From positions 1 to 64,000 of the forward strand of contig CAICTM010000475.1 of the NCBI GenBank assembly GCA_903772945.1: DNA of 64,000 nt, in the 5' to 3' direction. Each line of letters starts with the position of its first letter. Positions within the stretch are counted from its first letter, which is position 1. Position numbers and translations under genes: made by a program. A model generated the notes under the pieces. That model was given only the letters and a program-made list of their open reading frames with translations, had not been told where the DNA came from and made no database searches. This document shows, piece by piece, positions 30,212 to 41,974 of the stretch. The DNA comes from Seminavis robusta (Eukaryota > Bacillariophyta > Bacillariophyceae > Naviculales > Naviculaceae).

Positions 30212-33200
30212 ATTGAGGCGATGTGGTTTTGGGAAGCAACAACCGCTATTTTGGGCCACACTTCCTTGATGAGACGTTGGGGGATTACACCAGCTACGAC
30301 GACGACGATGAAGAAGACACCACTGACGTGGATGGAGGTGCTAGTGGCACGCTATGAATCTCCGCCAGGAAACTCAGTTGTAGGAACACAAGAGCTGGGA
30401 GGGAGATCTCTAGTGATGGAGATCTCCTCCACTGGCTGAAGGCCAGCTCAAAGAGAGCTGGTTCAATGCTACCCAATCACTGCTTCAGAGTACTTGGGGA
30501 GCTGGTTACATTGCCAGCACATACCACACAGGATCTATCTACTGCAGGGCTGATGGTGCTACTGGGTCTCAGGGTTACTCTTTCATTACTATCTTTCTTA
30601 CTATAAGCTAAAACAACATTACCACGATTTCACTCCAGTTGACAAGAACTGGCTCTTTTGGAGAGGATATCCACAGTTTGGAGATCCTAGGAGAGGACTG
30701 TTGGTCTGGAACATTCCAATGTATCTAGGCTGAAGGCTATGTATGCTCTGCACACATAGGCATGCCTCAGCTATATAAAATTGTCACATGGCTGCAATGC
30801 TGTGTGTACTGATTGACTGTACACGATGAAAAGCATTGTTTCCATCCGACTAAACCAGCACAGCTGTGGGCACCCATAGAGGCTCTATTGCTAATTTCAT
30901 CGCTCCCCACCATTCGATCATCAAATGGGGGCGTCAACAAGCTTCTCTATGTCTGGGTCATTCCTCGACATTCCCACAAAACTGGGAGCATCTGGTTCCT
31001 CAGTTTGGACCTTGGCTGTGAACTAATACAAAGTCAGCAGCCCTCTTGAATACATCAAGGTGTCCATTGCTGGGTACCACTTGGACAAAGGAAGGGACAT
31101 CACACTTGTGATCTAAACCCTCCAAAGTAGACGGCTGGCTCCAAAGCAAATGCATTGGGTTGCCATCGTTGTCCAAGAGAGAAAAGGTGTTAGATCTAGG
31201 ACGACGTGGTGTGCGCAGAGGTACTTCTTGGGATGGACAATACACATCCACCTTGGGTTGGTCACTCCGAAGGTGTGTGTGGAACATGTCTTGAGGCTAT
31301 CTGCGATATCCCCATTCTCAAGGAACCTATTCACTTGGACGTCAGTAAGGATCCCACTGGTCTCCCCATACTTGCACCATGGCTTGGAATTGGCTTGGAA
31401 GCCATCTGTTTGTCTCCCCATAAAAGCTCAGAGGGGCAAGACAAAAAGTCAGTAGTCATATTGGAATCAATACGTGGTTGACAAAACGTTACAACACATA
31501 CATCTCAGCAGAGATGAGTCTTTTGAAACCACTGGTGGCAACAGAAACAAGTTGCAAATCACAAAACGGATGCTTGAATCATGATGAAAAATCTAGCAAG
31601 GGGATTGTCATACGTGCCATTTCTGCGGAAGGTAGCCCCATTGTGGGGCATGCTACCCGCAGACATGGGCGGTGCCTGGTTTCCTTGGGCTTGACCGGTG
31701 CAGCACTACACTAGTCGCCCCATCAAAAATCCAGGTTGGGATTGGGCTGGGCTGCCCTTGAGGCTTTTCGTCTGCCATGGGAGATCAAGGTGTCCCCGAC
31801 TGCTGGGCAGCTTCACTCTTGGAATAACTACAGGCGGCGTCGAACTATCAGGACTTGTCTGTTGGCATCAGGGAGCTTGCACCAGAGTTTGGCGGCCGGC
31901 GGGTGAGCTTGAACCAATCTGTACTTGGGAGTCGAGGATTTGCTGCTCCCCATCACCGGTATGGCTTGGTTCCAAACCAACAGTTCCTAGGTTGGGTAGT
32001 TGGGAGTCGGGAACACGGCGGTTGACATCGTAGTGGGTGGCGGCATTCTTGAGTGTCTCCTTTGTAGGCTTCGTAAGTGAAGCGTTCTTTGGGACCATGC
32101 GGACATCATTTCATGCTCACGGGACCTGATGTCGTTCAGGACTTGGACATCGGTGAGGCACGCTGCAGGAACAGCTTTTGCATGCTGTCACTGAGCTTGT
32201 TCGCTAGGATCTCGGTGGCCATCATTGTAGTGGGTGATGGTCTCGTCAAACTTGATGACAAAGTCAACAGCAGAGCCTTGCCTTGGACTGTACTGGACCA
32301 CTTGAAAGCCAATGGAGGACCTCAACATGGTCCAGGGAGCCTGCTACTGATGCATGTGCATCCTGGATCAGTTCCACAAGGATTGCAAAGCAAACAGCAT
32401 CATGGAAGTGAGACTTCATATGACCTTCCCATTGTTGTCTTGACTGTGTTCTGGAGGACAGCATAGATCCATCGTTCATCCGTAGGAGTTCTTCAAAGTA
32501 CTCGGCAGTCATGGGAACATATTCAGTGTCGAAGACCTTGTAGAAGCCTTGTGCTCTGGCTATGACGATGAAAGCCTCATACCAAGTGTCAAACTCCTTG
32601 TTGGATCTAAGAGTAGGGTAGGCTGTGGCATCTGCCTTGGCACGGAAGTACCTGCCTTCGGTTCTGGATTGCCACCGCCTCACCTCCTCCAGGACATGGA
32701 TCAGTGCCATCAGGATCTCCTTGGCCACCGTTGTCATTACCTTGTGGTTTGCCACCAAAGCAGTCTGGATTTCCTGAACCAACAGGACCTGCTACATTGT
32801 TGGGACTGCTTCCCTGCATCCTTTTCATGGAGACATGCCATGCATGTTGGAGAAGATGGATTGCTTCACCTGTGGTTGTGGCCATGGCTCCCCAGAGGAT
32901 TGGAATGGAGTTCCTCTTTGACTGCTCCCTCCAGAGGCACAAAAGGTTGGCTGATTGAGGGATGGCTGAATACACTGGTGTCTGGGATGAGACAACTCCA
33001 GTAGGTTGGATGGTGGAGGACACAGGTTGGATGGAGTGTCCTCTACCCTGGGTGTGATGGGATTTGTGTTGGTTGGTGGGTGTTATTCCTTCCCATTGGG
33101 GGCCCATACTTGGTCATGGTAGCCATCTCCAATAGATGGAGAGGCAACATCCATGGCAACATGCAGTTGGAATGGATAACCAAGAGGGTCCCTAACATCA

Positions 33201-34540
33201 CCCAACAAGCTCTGTTCCAAACTGCCTGGTTCTGAATCGGTTCTCCCAGCCTTTATCTCAGGGCTGGGCTTGAATGATAACACAGGTGTTCTAGGAATGG
33301 AGTCATGGGATAGTATGCCATGGAGGAAGAGGATGCATTGAAGGAATCAAGGCACTTGCTTTGATGCCTCTGTCATGCCAATGTCAGCTGCTCAAAAGGT
33401 TGGCTGATCATTGTTGTTGTTGTCATGGTTGGTAGATTGGAGGAAGCCAAGCTGGGGATGGCGCTGTGGTGTGGTGGTACAAACAGCCTGGGGGATCCAC
33501 AGGTGTTCTGACAGGAGGAGCTGGAGCTGGAGCTGGAGCTGGTTCCTCTGCAGTAGTGGATCTGTTGTTTTGTCCTGTGTGTTGGTGCATTGGATGCTAG
33601 TTATATGGTGTCACTGGCATCATTTCCTGCTGTTGCTTTTTCTTCTTGCGACCATGATGATTGGTGCGCTGGCTAGACAGTGCAGTAGTGTAGTGGTGAG
33701 TGTAGTGGTGTTGCCTGTCCTTGGGAGGGTACCGGTTGGATGAGTATTGTTGGTGTGGTGTGTGTATGTGTGGCTGGAGAGCACTGCACAAACACAAGCA
33801 CAGAAAATCCAAAAGGTGACTTGAAGCCTTGCACTGTTGGTGGATGACCAATTGAAGGCTGCTTGACACACTGATGCCCTTGGAATACTCTGAAACAGAC
33901 CGAAAGGTGTTTTGGTTCAAGACAAAAAGCTGGTCACGCCGATTGGTATGACCACTCCTGGGGAGACCCAAGGAAGACTTCAAGCACATCAGTTTGAAGT
34001 CAATTGTTCCGTTCCAGAGGCAACGATTTGATCCCAAGGATGCCGATCCTATGGGGAGTCTTAGTGTAGCTAGCCGCAGGTAATCGTACCGTTCACCTGT
34101 GGTTGTACCGCAAGAACGAATCCATTGCCCTTGTGGGGAGCTATGAATTACAGGGCAAGAGCTCTAGATTCGTAGTAGCAGCACTAAAGCAGCTTGCTGG
34201 CTTATTACCTGGAAAGATGGATATCCACCCATCTTTGTCCATAGTTGAGAATAATGAAATAGTAAAGTACCTGAGACCCAGTAGCATACCAGTAGTCTCG
34301 CAGTTGACAGTTCCTGTGTGGCCCATGCTAGTGTAAGTAGTAGCGATTCAACCATTCCAACAGTAGTGGTTGAATAGCATTGGCAGCCAGCTCTGAGGAG
34401 CTGGCCTTGACAGCCCAGTGAAGGGAGAATCTCACCAACCAGGGATCTCCCATCCTGGCGCTGGCCAAGTCCTTGACTGACAGCCATCCTCCTGCTGAGG
34501 AAGGCCAGTTGAGGCTCCCTTACTGCCTATCTACCAGCTG
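30212..34540 (-). mobile_element. LTR retroelement fossil, gag-like remnant between related flanks
   Basis: Minus-strand coding traces between about 33.3 and 31.0 kb include a gag-like block near 32.65-32.45 kb (FDTWYEAFIVIARAQGFYKV), a pattern I associate with Copia-type (CoDi-like) elements of diatoms. Related LTR-like sequences occur near 30.4-30.8 kb (plus orientation: GGTGCTACTGGGTCTCAGG) and near 34.5-34.1 kb (minus orientation: TATGCTACTGGGTCTCAGG). They are thus inverted to each other rather than direct, so the two flanks probably come from different copies. No intact polymerase is present. The element is broken many times and looks old. The family call is tentative. Confidence 0.4.
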
Positions 34541-34599
34541 AGATGTGAGGAACAGATCTAGAGAGGAAATTCCCCGAGGAAAGACCTCCCAAAATCTCA

Positions 34600-35360
34600 T
34601 TGGATTACTTCTCTCCTTGGCCTGGCCCGTTTGTTGCCGCCGATGGTTTCCTCCTCCACGAGATCAAACTGGAACGCCACCGATTGATTGGCTCGTCCTC
34701 CTCCATGAGTGTAAACTGGACCGATCGGCCTGGCCCCTCTGTTGCCGCCAACTTGCCGCCGACTCGCCGTTGCCTTTTGCGTCTGACTCCTTTCCTCCTC
34801 CAGGAGTTTAAACTGGATTGCCACCGATTGCTGGCTGCCACCAACTGATGGCTTTTCCTCCTCCATGAGTTGAAACTGGATCGGCCTGGCCCATCTGTTG
34901 CTGCCGATTTCCTCCTCCAGGAGTTGAAACTGGATCTCTCGGTGTGGCCCTTTGTGCCGCCGAATTGTCAGACTCCTACACGAGTATAAACTGCCTCGAT
35001 GTGGCTCTATGCCGCCAAACTCGGTGTGGCCCTGTGCCGCCGAATTGTCAGACTCCTACACGAGTATAAACTGGCTCCGTGTGGCCTTGTGCCGCGGAAA
35101 GAGGATCGTTTTAGTGTGGCACTCCCTTTCTGCCGCTGAGCAATCCTATTGGTGTGACCCTTTTTGCCGCCAATTCCGGTGTGGCCCTGTGCCGCCGATG
35201 ACTCCTACACGAGTATAAACTGTTGATGTGGCCATGTTGCCACCAAATGCCTCTGTCTTCGAATGGTGGTGGTGGTGGCCCTTTGTGCCGCTGATTGATT
35301 GCCATGGTCGCCCTTTGCGCCTGGCTCTCCCTCCTCCAAGAGTGTAAACTGGCTACTTTT
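34600..35360 (+). repeat. motif array: CTCCTNCANGAGTNTAAACTGG plus GTGTGGCCNTGTGCCGCC
   Basis: Roughly nine copies of a word like CTCCTACACGAGTATAAACT alternate with GTGTGGCCCTGTGCCGCC-like words across 760 bp. CTCCTCCAGGAG and CTCCTACACGAG are near-palindromes. No TIRs could be found around it, and no reading frame is conserved. It resembles the interiors of E1-E6 but is longer and less regular. Confidence 0.55.
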
Positions 35361-35576
35361 TGTCATCCCGGTGGCCTAACTTTTAAATTTCAGCCTTCAT
35401 TCACTCATACATTATGTTGGCTTGCATCTTATTGCATTGCGAGCCTCTTTCTTTTGTGGGTTTACACCGTGAGTAAAGGTGGGTTTTTTTTATACCACTC
35501 CGGGTGCCCGCTGACTCAGTTGACATGGGGCTTTCGGCATCATGTCTGCGACACGCTGTTCGTCAGCACATGGGTT
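35361..35576. other. spacer between arrays, nothing recognised
   Basis: Short spacer separating the CTCCT array and the 200-bp direct repeats. No recognisable content. Confidence 0.3.
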
Positions 35577-36131
35577 CTTCTCAGTTCAATGTTGGGTTCC
35601 AACGGTTTTGGATTGGTGCACTGGTGCACTGGATATCACCGTTGTTCCCCAACACTAGCACTATCGTTTCGACACTACATACTCAGGTGTATTTGGTCGT
35701 ACCAATAGTCCTGTGAACTGCCCATGCCAACCAGATTGCGGACAGCTGAGGCGGTGGCTGGGAGTCGAGGAAGACTCCTGTAGCCATAACTCTAAGCGGA
35801 GCAATGTGGTAGCACATATGCTCCAATTAGACTGGCTGCCACTGCAGATAGTTCTAGCTAGGAGCCAACCACTCATTGCTCTGAGCAGCCACCAAAGGAA
35901 GAGGACAATGGTATCTTTTTTTTTAGGGGCTTCTCAGTTCAATGTTGGGTTCCAACGGTTTTGGATTGGTGCACTGGTGTACTGGATATCACCGTTGTTC
36001 CCCAACGCTAGCACTATCGTTTCGACACTACATACTCAGGTGTATTTGGTTGTACCAATAGTCCTGTGAACTGCCCATGCCAACCAGATTGCGGACAGCT
36101 GAGGCGGTGGTTGGGAGTCGAGGAAGACTCT
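35577..36131 (+). repeat. two near-identical 200-bp direct repeats
   Basis: Copies at about 35577-35776 and 35932-36131 share TTCTCAGTTCAATGTTGGG through GGGAGTCGAGGAAGACTC with only a few substitutions (for example GTGCACTGG/GTGTACTGG, CAACACTAG/CAACGCTAG). The 155-bp spacer begins with CTGTAGCC. The second copy runs directly into the TTGACA array. The high similarity suggests a recent tandem duplication. These could be terminal repeats of a short element, but no coding interior exists. Confidence 0.75.
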
Positions 36132-36310
36132 GTTGACTGATGCTGATTGACATTGACTTTGCTGATTTGCATCAATTTGTCAAGTTTAATGTTGACAGGT
36201 GTTGAACCATTTTGACTGTCAAAAAATCAAACAATGTCAAAACCAATCAAAATTGAGTTTTGCTTCCATGGATTGACATCAAAATGTCAATTTGACATCA
36301 AATGCCTCAT
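36132..36310. repeat. motif array: TTGACA/TGTCAA
   Basis: Many copies of TTGACA, TGTCAA and close variants lie within 180 bp, including ATTGACATC...ATGTCAATTTGACATC near 36270-36300. It starts exactly where the second 200-bp repeat ends. No TIR detected. E2 starts 12 bp further on. Confidence 0.55.
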
Positions 36311-36321
36311 TTCCCGATACT

Positions 36322-36721
36322 CCTCTGTGGAAACTCGAGTCGTGCTACCGATCGTCTCCTAAATCCTTTTGATCGTCTCCTATTTAATGGATTTCGTCTC
36401 CTAAAAATAGGAGACAAAAAGGAATCATCTCTTAAAGCTTTCATCTCCTCTTGAATCGTCTCCTATTTTCAATGGATCGTCTCCTATTCTCAACGGATCG
36501 TCTCCTAAGTCTACAGTGTAAACTGTATGGGTTCGTCTCCTAAATCTCCAGGGTCGTCTCCTATTTCGAAACCATTGTCTCTTAAAATTTTGTCTCCTTT
36601 TAAATCATCATCTATTTTTAGGAGACAATCGGTTTCGTCTCTTAAATCACTCGGATCATCTCCTATGGCTTGGTGTATCGTCGTATAAGTAAATTGCCAC
36701 GAATGACTGTTTCCACAGAGG
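36322..36721. mobile_element. E2: TIR-bounded element filled with GTCTCCTA motifs
   Basis: Perfect 13-bp TIRs: CCTCTGTGGAAAC at 36322-36334 and GTTTCCACAGAGG at 36709-36721. TCGTG follows a few bases further inside at both ends. The interior holds about fifteen copies of CGTCTCCTA(A/T), and GTCTCCTAAAAATAGGAGAC at 36396-36415 forms a near-perfect palindrome. No coding capacity. The target duplication is not resolved. Confidence 0.75.
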
Positions 36722-37392
36722 TCCTGTTGAGAGAGAGACTTTTTTCTAATCTGTCAAAGTTCAAACCCTCCTCCATGGCTTACCGTGGTTGTCATTTGTT
36801 TTCTTCTTTTCGGCGTTACTACCTCCAGGAGCAACAGAGAGCATGTGGGGATATTGAACACAACAATTTTGCCCAGAAGCTCTCCTTTGGGATTCAAATT
36901 GAAATTGATGACATTCTCTCTTATGAAACACTCACAAAAAAAGATGTCCCGATGAAAGGAAATTTGTGCCAGTGTGCTTGTTGCCACAAATATGGAAAGA
37001 CTGGCATTGCTCGGTACAAGGCACGCCTTTGGGCGTTGGAACACAAAAGCTATATCTTCAAACGGAAGTGCGCGACAAGGAAACAGGAAAACAGGTCAAG
37101 AGATTCTCAAATGTCGACAATAATGGAGGATCATGCTTTCTTCTGGCAGTTTTGGGTTCAGGGTGCTCCCTGTAACCTGTCTCACAATGTTCACGGCGAT
37201 CTTGCACTTGTAAATGGGGCACCCCTTATAACTCATTCACTTTCTATTGGGGATGCTGTCGAGTTTGAGCGGATTTCTGATCTGACAGAGGGTCCTAATG
37301 CTTTGCCATTTGGCACCGAGGTTGAGATTGATATCCCGCTGGCTGTAAACATGTCGGTTTCCCGTTCCCTTGATGGCAAACATGTTCCGTAA
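36722..37392 (+). other. unrecognised open frame right of E2
   Basis: An open frame ends at 37392 and could start at an ATG near 36775 (MAYRGCHLFSS). It contains CQCACCHKYGKTG and near its end LVNGAPLITHSLSI and LPFGTEVEIDIPLAVNMSV. The last part reminds me of sequences seen next to PIF1/Helitron-type helicases in protists, but no helicase motif is present, so this stays a weak suggestion. The frame upstream runs into E2. It could be a fragment of a larger mobile element. Confidence 0.3.
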
Positions 37393-38092
37393 AGACGACA
37401 ACAGCAGCTAAAGTAGCTTAAATTGCTAAGTTTTGACTCAAATGATGGGGGTGGTGACAGCATCATAATTCCAGTCACCAGAGCAATGGCTGCGAAAAAA
37501 TTGGAGGTACGAGTATAAAATCGGTTTTGGTCCATGGCTTTGAGACATCAGCCAGCGACACTATCATTTCAGAAACCTTCTGTCTCACTCACTATTGACT
37601 GAGTTAACAGGACTCAATGTTGGACCAAAATATTAGGGAACCTCACAAAAAGTATAACAAAAATGAAATACATACTCAACATGGGGTACTAGGAGATGAT
37701 GTTAATTAAAATTCATGAGTTCAGTATGGGTAAAATGCTATCAGTCAATGGTACTTCAGATAGATTTCGTGATGATTTACTTATGGGTCAATCGGTCTTT
37801 GAGACAGTCATTTTCTTAGATGGTTTTGGTTCATTTTTAGGCTGTAGCGCTGGTACACTTTCTACGTGTCTTACCCACTTCCTTTATTAAACCTGTACTC
37901 GCCGTTGGGCGCGCGCTTCGGCATTTTTTGTTTATGCCTCCTAGCATCAATCCGTCGTGCTGGAGTCTCCTTACCCTCTTTTAAACGGCCATTCCCGTCG
38001 GTCCCGTGCCAGCAGTCGAGCGCCGCGGGTGTCATCAAAAACAAAAGCATACCGTAAACAGGGTACGCCCTCCACACACACAAAAATGCAGC
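37393..38092. other. intergenic, nothing recognised
   Basis: AT-rich between 37600 and 37860. Short open frames only. The GC-rich patch at 37900-38020 has no domain content. Confidence 0.4.
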
Positions 38093-38124
38093 ACAGGACC
38101 GTCCGACAGTTTTCACTCAGGATT
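38093..38124 (+). repeat. isolated third copy of the E4 terminal repeat
   Basis: This 32-bp site (core GGACCGTCCGACAGTTTTC) matches the left TIR of E4 at 41975-42006 in 28 of 32 positions, in the same orientation. Its inverse partner could be E4's right end at 42339-42370. That would enclose the NTPase gene, E3 and E4 in one 4.3-kb unit. Alternatively it is a solo end. Confidence 0.65.
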
Positions 38125-40860
38125 ACAAAAATGAGTGAAGACAGTTTGAAACATGCATATTCTCTTGCAACAAGATGTCAATCAGTCAGTATGATACCTG
38201 GTACATCGTTCCTTCATCAGACGAGTGTGTCGACGGCTATGGCTGACAAAGGAGAGAAGAACGCCAAATAGCAAAGAATATTAGAGCCAACTTCTGCAGA
38301 CCAAACCACCAAACTGATTGTTGTCAAGGTTCAAGCCAAGTTGGACGCCCAAGCCAACGATGACGACTATATGGCACAGCTGGCAACGTGCTTTGGAGAG
38401 AATGGGCCAACAATTGTGAACAGTTATGATGCGGATGACCACACCAAACTTCTTGTGGCGATTGATGCGCATGTCACATGGACCAATGAGACATTAAACC
38501 CCGCTGTACAAGATCACGTCAAACCACCCTAGTAAGGCATATCGCCGGAGCTTCGAAGATCTCATGGAAGAACATTTTGCCAGTCTCTGAAGGGACTTGT
38601 GTTCATCTCCTTTAACAAACGTGGTGGATAGGGACATAGTCAAAAAGGTTGAAAGCTACTCCACTGCAGCCAGATCTTGGCAGGTGGGAAAGACCTCCGA
38701 CGCACCTGACCTCACAGCGCACATGGCTAGTTTGGCTGGAGTAAAAAATGATGTTGATAAAGAACCACAGTATATCGCATTCACCGGATCCTCAGGGTCG
38801 GGCAAAACCACGGCCATGCTTTATAGTGCTCTGCATGAATACGGAATTCTTCACGATAAAAAACTGACCATCTACCTGCAAACCGGGAGATGGCCCAACC
38901 CTTCGGGTGACTATTACGATACTTCACCGGCAGTTGATTTACTGAATGAGGACGTAAACATACTCTACGACGTTATTAACGTGGCGGTGCCGAAAGCCGC
39001 CTCAGCTACACTCCCCGTCGACTTTTGGAAAGAGACAAAGCTGGTTTTGGTTCTAGATGAAGTCCCAAATCACTGGACGCACGAACACTTTCTGGAATTG
39101 CTCAGAAAACTGCGGGATGTATTTGCTGGCGTTTTTCTCATGGTTGGCAGTATGGCGCTTAGTGACAGCGTGCTGGAACAGCCGACTGTGCCACAACAAA
39201 TGATCAAGGTTCAAATGCGTCCTGTCGAAGAGGACAAAGCAAAGAGCCTACTCCAATTGATAGTCACAGAGAGATTCGACGAATGGTGGAAGGCGTTTCC
39301 TCTTTTGACAGCTTTGATTACCAACCAGAGATGTGCGGAGGTTACGGCAGAAGTGCTTTGTGACATCACCGCAGGACTAGCAGAAGGCACACCAGAAGAT
39401 AAGGCAGTAGAGCATTTTGCTTCCATGACTACGTATGTAATGTTGCGTGTTGCCCAGAGGTATCTTAAAATGAATGGTATCCAAAAGCTTGATTATTCGC
39501 ATTGTATCCTACTGATGGTAAGCACACTGGGACTTGTTTCCATGCGCGCAAACCGCGGTCAAGCAGAATGCGGAGGGTGCCATTGTTCGCGCGTTCGGGA
39601 CACTGTTTACAAAAGGGTAATCCCCAAAGATGGTATCGCTGCCTGTACCAAAGGGTTGGTGGATAGGCAGACAGATGGTGATACTGTTGACAAAAGCTTT
39701 CTGGAATGGACAATGTCTCCCGCGCTCACGCTTGTATGCGCAGTTACGCTGGCACCTTGGTTTGTGGAATTGCACCACGAACCCGACAAGCTCGAAGCTC
39801 TCAGTTGTCTGGAGTGGCAAGCGATTCGATACATGCAGACTGAAAAGATTTGGACTCTCCAATGAATGCAAAAAGTCATTCCAATGACTGGAAAGGACAA
39901 GGCACGCTACAAAGTGGATGGCAACATGACGGATTCGATTTTCTTGAACGCACCCATGGCCGCCTTTGGTGACACAATGGTCGCAGCGGTGCAGCCCAAG
40001 GCTCAGAAGTCACAAGACGGGGGGTCGCCGGTGAGACGGAAGATGACATCACGAGACCAAGCACCGGAGACACCAAACAGGCAAAGAGTACAGCAGGCTG
40101 CTCAAGTGGTGACGTCACGTCATATGACAGAAAATACGGCAAGTCTAGAGGCCAAGCTTTTTCGCTCGATGATTGTGCAAACAAAACACACGTTCACCGC
40201 TAATTCTAAATACGATGTCGTGTTGGAAATGGCAAAAGCTGGGACCAGGCAGGCAACTCGTGAAGATGTGGGACTGCCTGAACTCGAGGAAGAAAAATAG
40301 AGCTTGAGGCAAGAAAAGTAAAACTCGCGGCAGTCACCCAGGCGGCCAAGGAACGAGGAGCAGAAGCAGAAGAGTTAGACAAGCACGATCAGGAAATCAA
40401 AGAGTACGATAAGAAAATCGTAAAGAACGGTAAGGAAATCAAACAGGCTGAAGACCGGCTTTCAAAGCTTGTGGGGCTGTATGAATCGGGAAGTCAGTTG
40501 ACAAGCTCCGACGGTCAGTTTGAAAATGCCACCATGGTGTTTTTGACTAACAAGAAATTCAAGGAGAACACGAAGAACAAGATGCTGGAGTTGGGATGCC
40601 TTGTAGTAGAGGGAGCAACCGAAACCGCGGGAGGAACCAAATCTTTCAAGTTTGACACCTGTGCTTGGCAACACTTTTATCCATTTTCCCAGCTCTGCCT
40701 CAACAAAGTTGGACGTGTCAAAAATGTAGCAACCGGCGCTACCGGTACCAACAGGCGATGCCAGAACCTTAACTGCGACACGTTTGTTCCTGGAGGTGAA
40801 TTGAATCCGAAACTAGGTTTTAAATCCTCAGCTTTAGTGTTTAGTACGGTCGGGTCATAG
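38125..40860 (+). pseudogene. P-loop NTPase gene with coiled-coil tail, decayed
   Basis: The central part (38597-39865, 422 codons) has a clear Walker A loop, AFTGSSGSGKTT, a Walker B-like LVLVLDEVPNHW and helical sequence after it. It resembles the NTPase cores of Crinkler/RHS-like proteins. Upstream (38130-38532) lies a Lys/Asp-rich coding stretch. Downstream (39866-40860) lies a polar region followed by a Lys/Glu coiled coil (AEELDKHDQEIKEYDKK) and a folded-looking tail. The parts are on one strand and in order, but the gene is broken, with about three breaks. Unlike the NTPase at 9885, no nuclease-like motif is visible. It lies just inside an isolated E4-type terminal repeat. Confidence 0.5.
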
Positions 40861-41455
40861 TGCTACTGATTGTTGTCTCCCTCCTCCCTTGTCTCCAAGA
40901 TTTTCAATTCTCAAGTAGATACCAGTACTTGCGGTTGGTGAGCTGGTTTGTTGTACCTGGTACTGGTACCTTGGTATGGCACATACATTATAGCTCATTT
41001 TATTGACTTCAAAAGTATGGTCATAGATTGTCCACGAGCTTATTACTAGCTACTAGCTATGGTAGCTACTATTTGAGTTTTTGCAAAAAATACTGAATAC
41101 TGTAGCGTTGTCAACACTAGAATGCTTGGGAAGTGGTGCCAGGAGGCATAACTCTCTTCGTTTGGCAGTTGAGAGAGAGATTTTTAACCTGTCAAGGGAA
41201 CCGTACCGGTACCGGTAGCTAGTAGATTGGGGTGAGAGGTTAGCTTTCAGGCCGTCGGACAGCGCCATCTTCCTACTGGGTACAGGTACAGGTACAGTAG
41301 CAGAAGTAGTTACTCTTAATAGTCCGCAGCAGAAGCACCGGTGCTTTGTTACCGGTGCCGATGCTCCCATTTTCAAGGATATCTAAAACAACAGGATAGA
41401 CCGTTCGCTGTCCAAGTAAAGCATGTAATGAATCTCTTTTTCTTCTTCTTCTGCG
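40861..41455. other. intergenic with GGTACCGGTAC-type words
   Basis: No gene supported. Short words ACCGGTACCGGTAGC (41202-41216) and repeated GGTACAGGTAC (41278-41296) occur. Nothing further is recognised. Confidence 0.4.
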
Positions 41456-41785
41456 CCAGGAAGACACGGTCATTCAACAATTTCAGCATTTTTCAGTCTT
41501 GCATGCTGAAATTTGCTGAATTTTTGATGATGATTGCTGGCTGATGCTGAAAATGCTGACTGATGCTGAATTTTGCTGAACTTGCTGAATCCATTGCTGA
41601 AAAATGCTGACTGATGCTGAATCCAACCAAGGTTATTTACTAGTAATTGCTGAATTCTGCTGAATCTTGCTGAACTTGCTGAATCCATTGCTGAAAAATG
41701 CTGGCTGATTCTGACTGATGCTGACTGATGCTGAATTTGCTGAATCCAGTTTCAGCAAAAATAATCAATCACCGTGTCTTCCTGG
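41456..41785. mobile_element. E3: TIR-bounded element filled with TGCTGAA motifs
   Basis: Perfect 15-bp TIRs: CCAGGAAGACACGGT at 41456-41470 and ACCGTGTCTTCCTGG at 41771-41785. The interior holds about twenty-five copies of TGCTGA(A) or ACTGATGCTGA. The complementary orientation (TTCAGCA) occurs only at the two inner borders (near 41484 and 41750). Length is 330 bp. No reading frame is conserved. No target duplication is evident. Confidence 0.8.
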
Positions 41786-41974
41786 AGGTGAACTACAGTA
41801 CTAAACCCTCAATCAGTTGTTTGGAGCGCACAGTTGCTCTCTGGTTCTTGTTGGATCTTCCAGGTTTGCTTTCCCTTGCTGCTTCGTCTTGTCCATCCCT
41901 CCTCTACCAGTACGGTACTAGCTAGTCTGGCTACAGGTAGGCACCTGCCGGAGTACATGTAGTTTATTCAGTCA
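41786..41974. other. spacer between E3 and E4
   Basis: 189 bp without recognisable content. TTCCTGGAGGTGAA at the E3 border also occurs at about 40789-40802 in the tail of the NTPase pseudogene. Confidence 0.4.
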
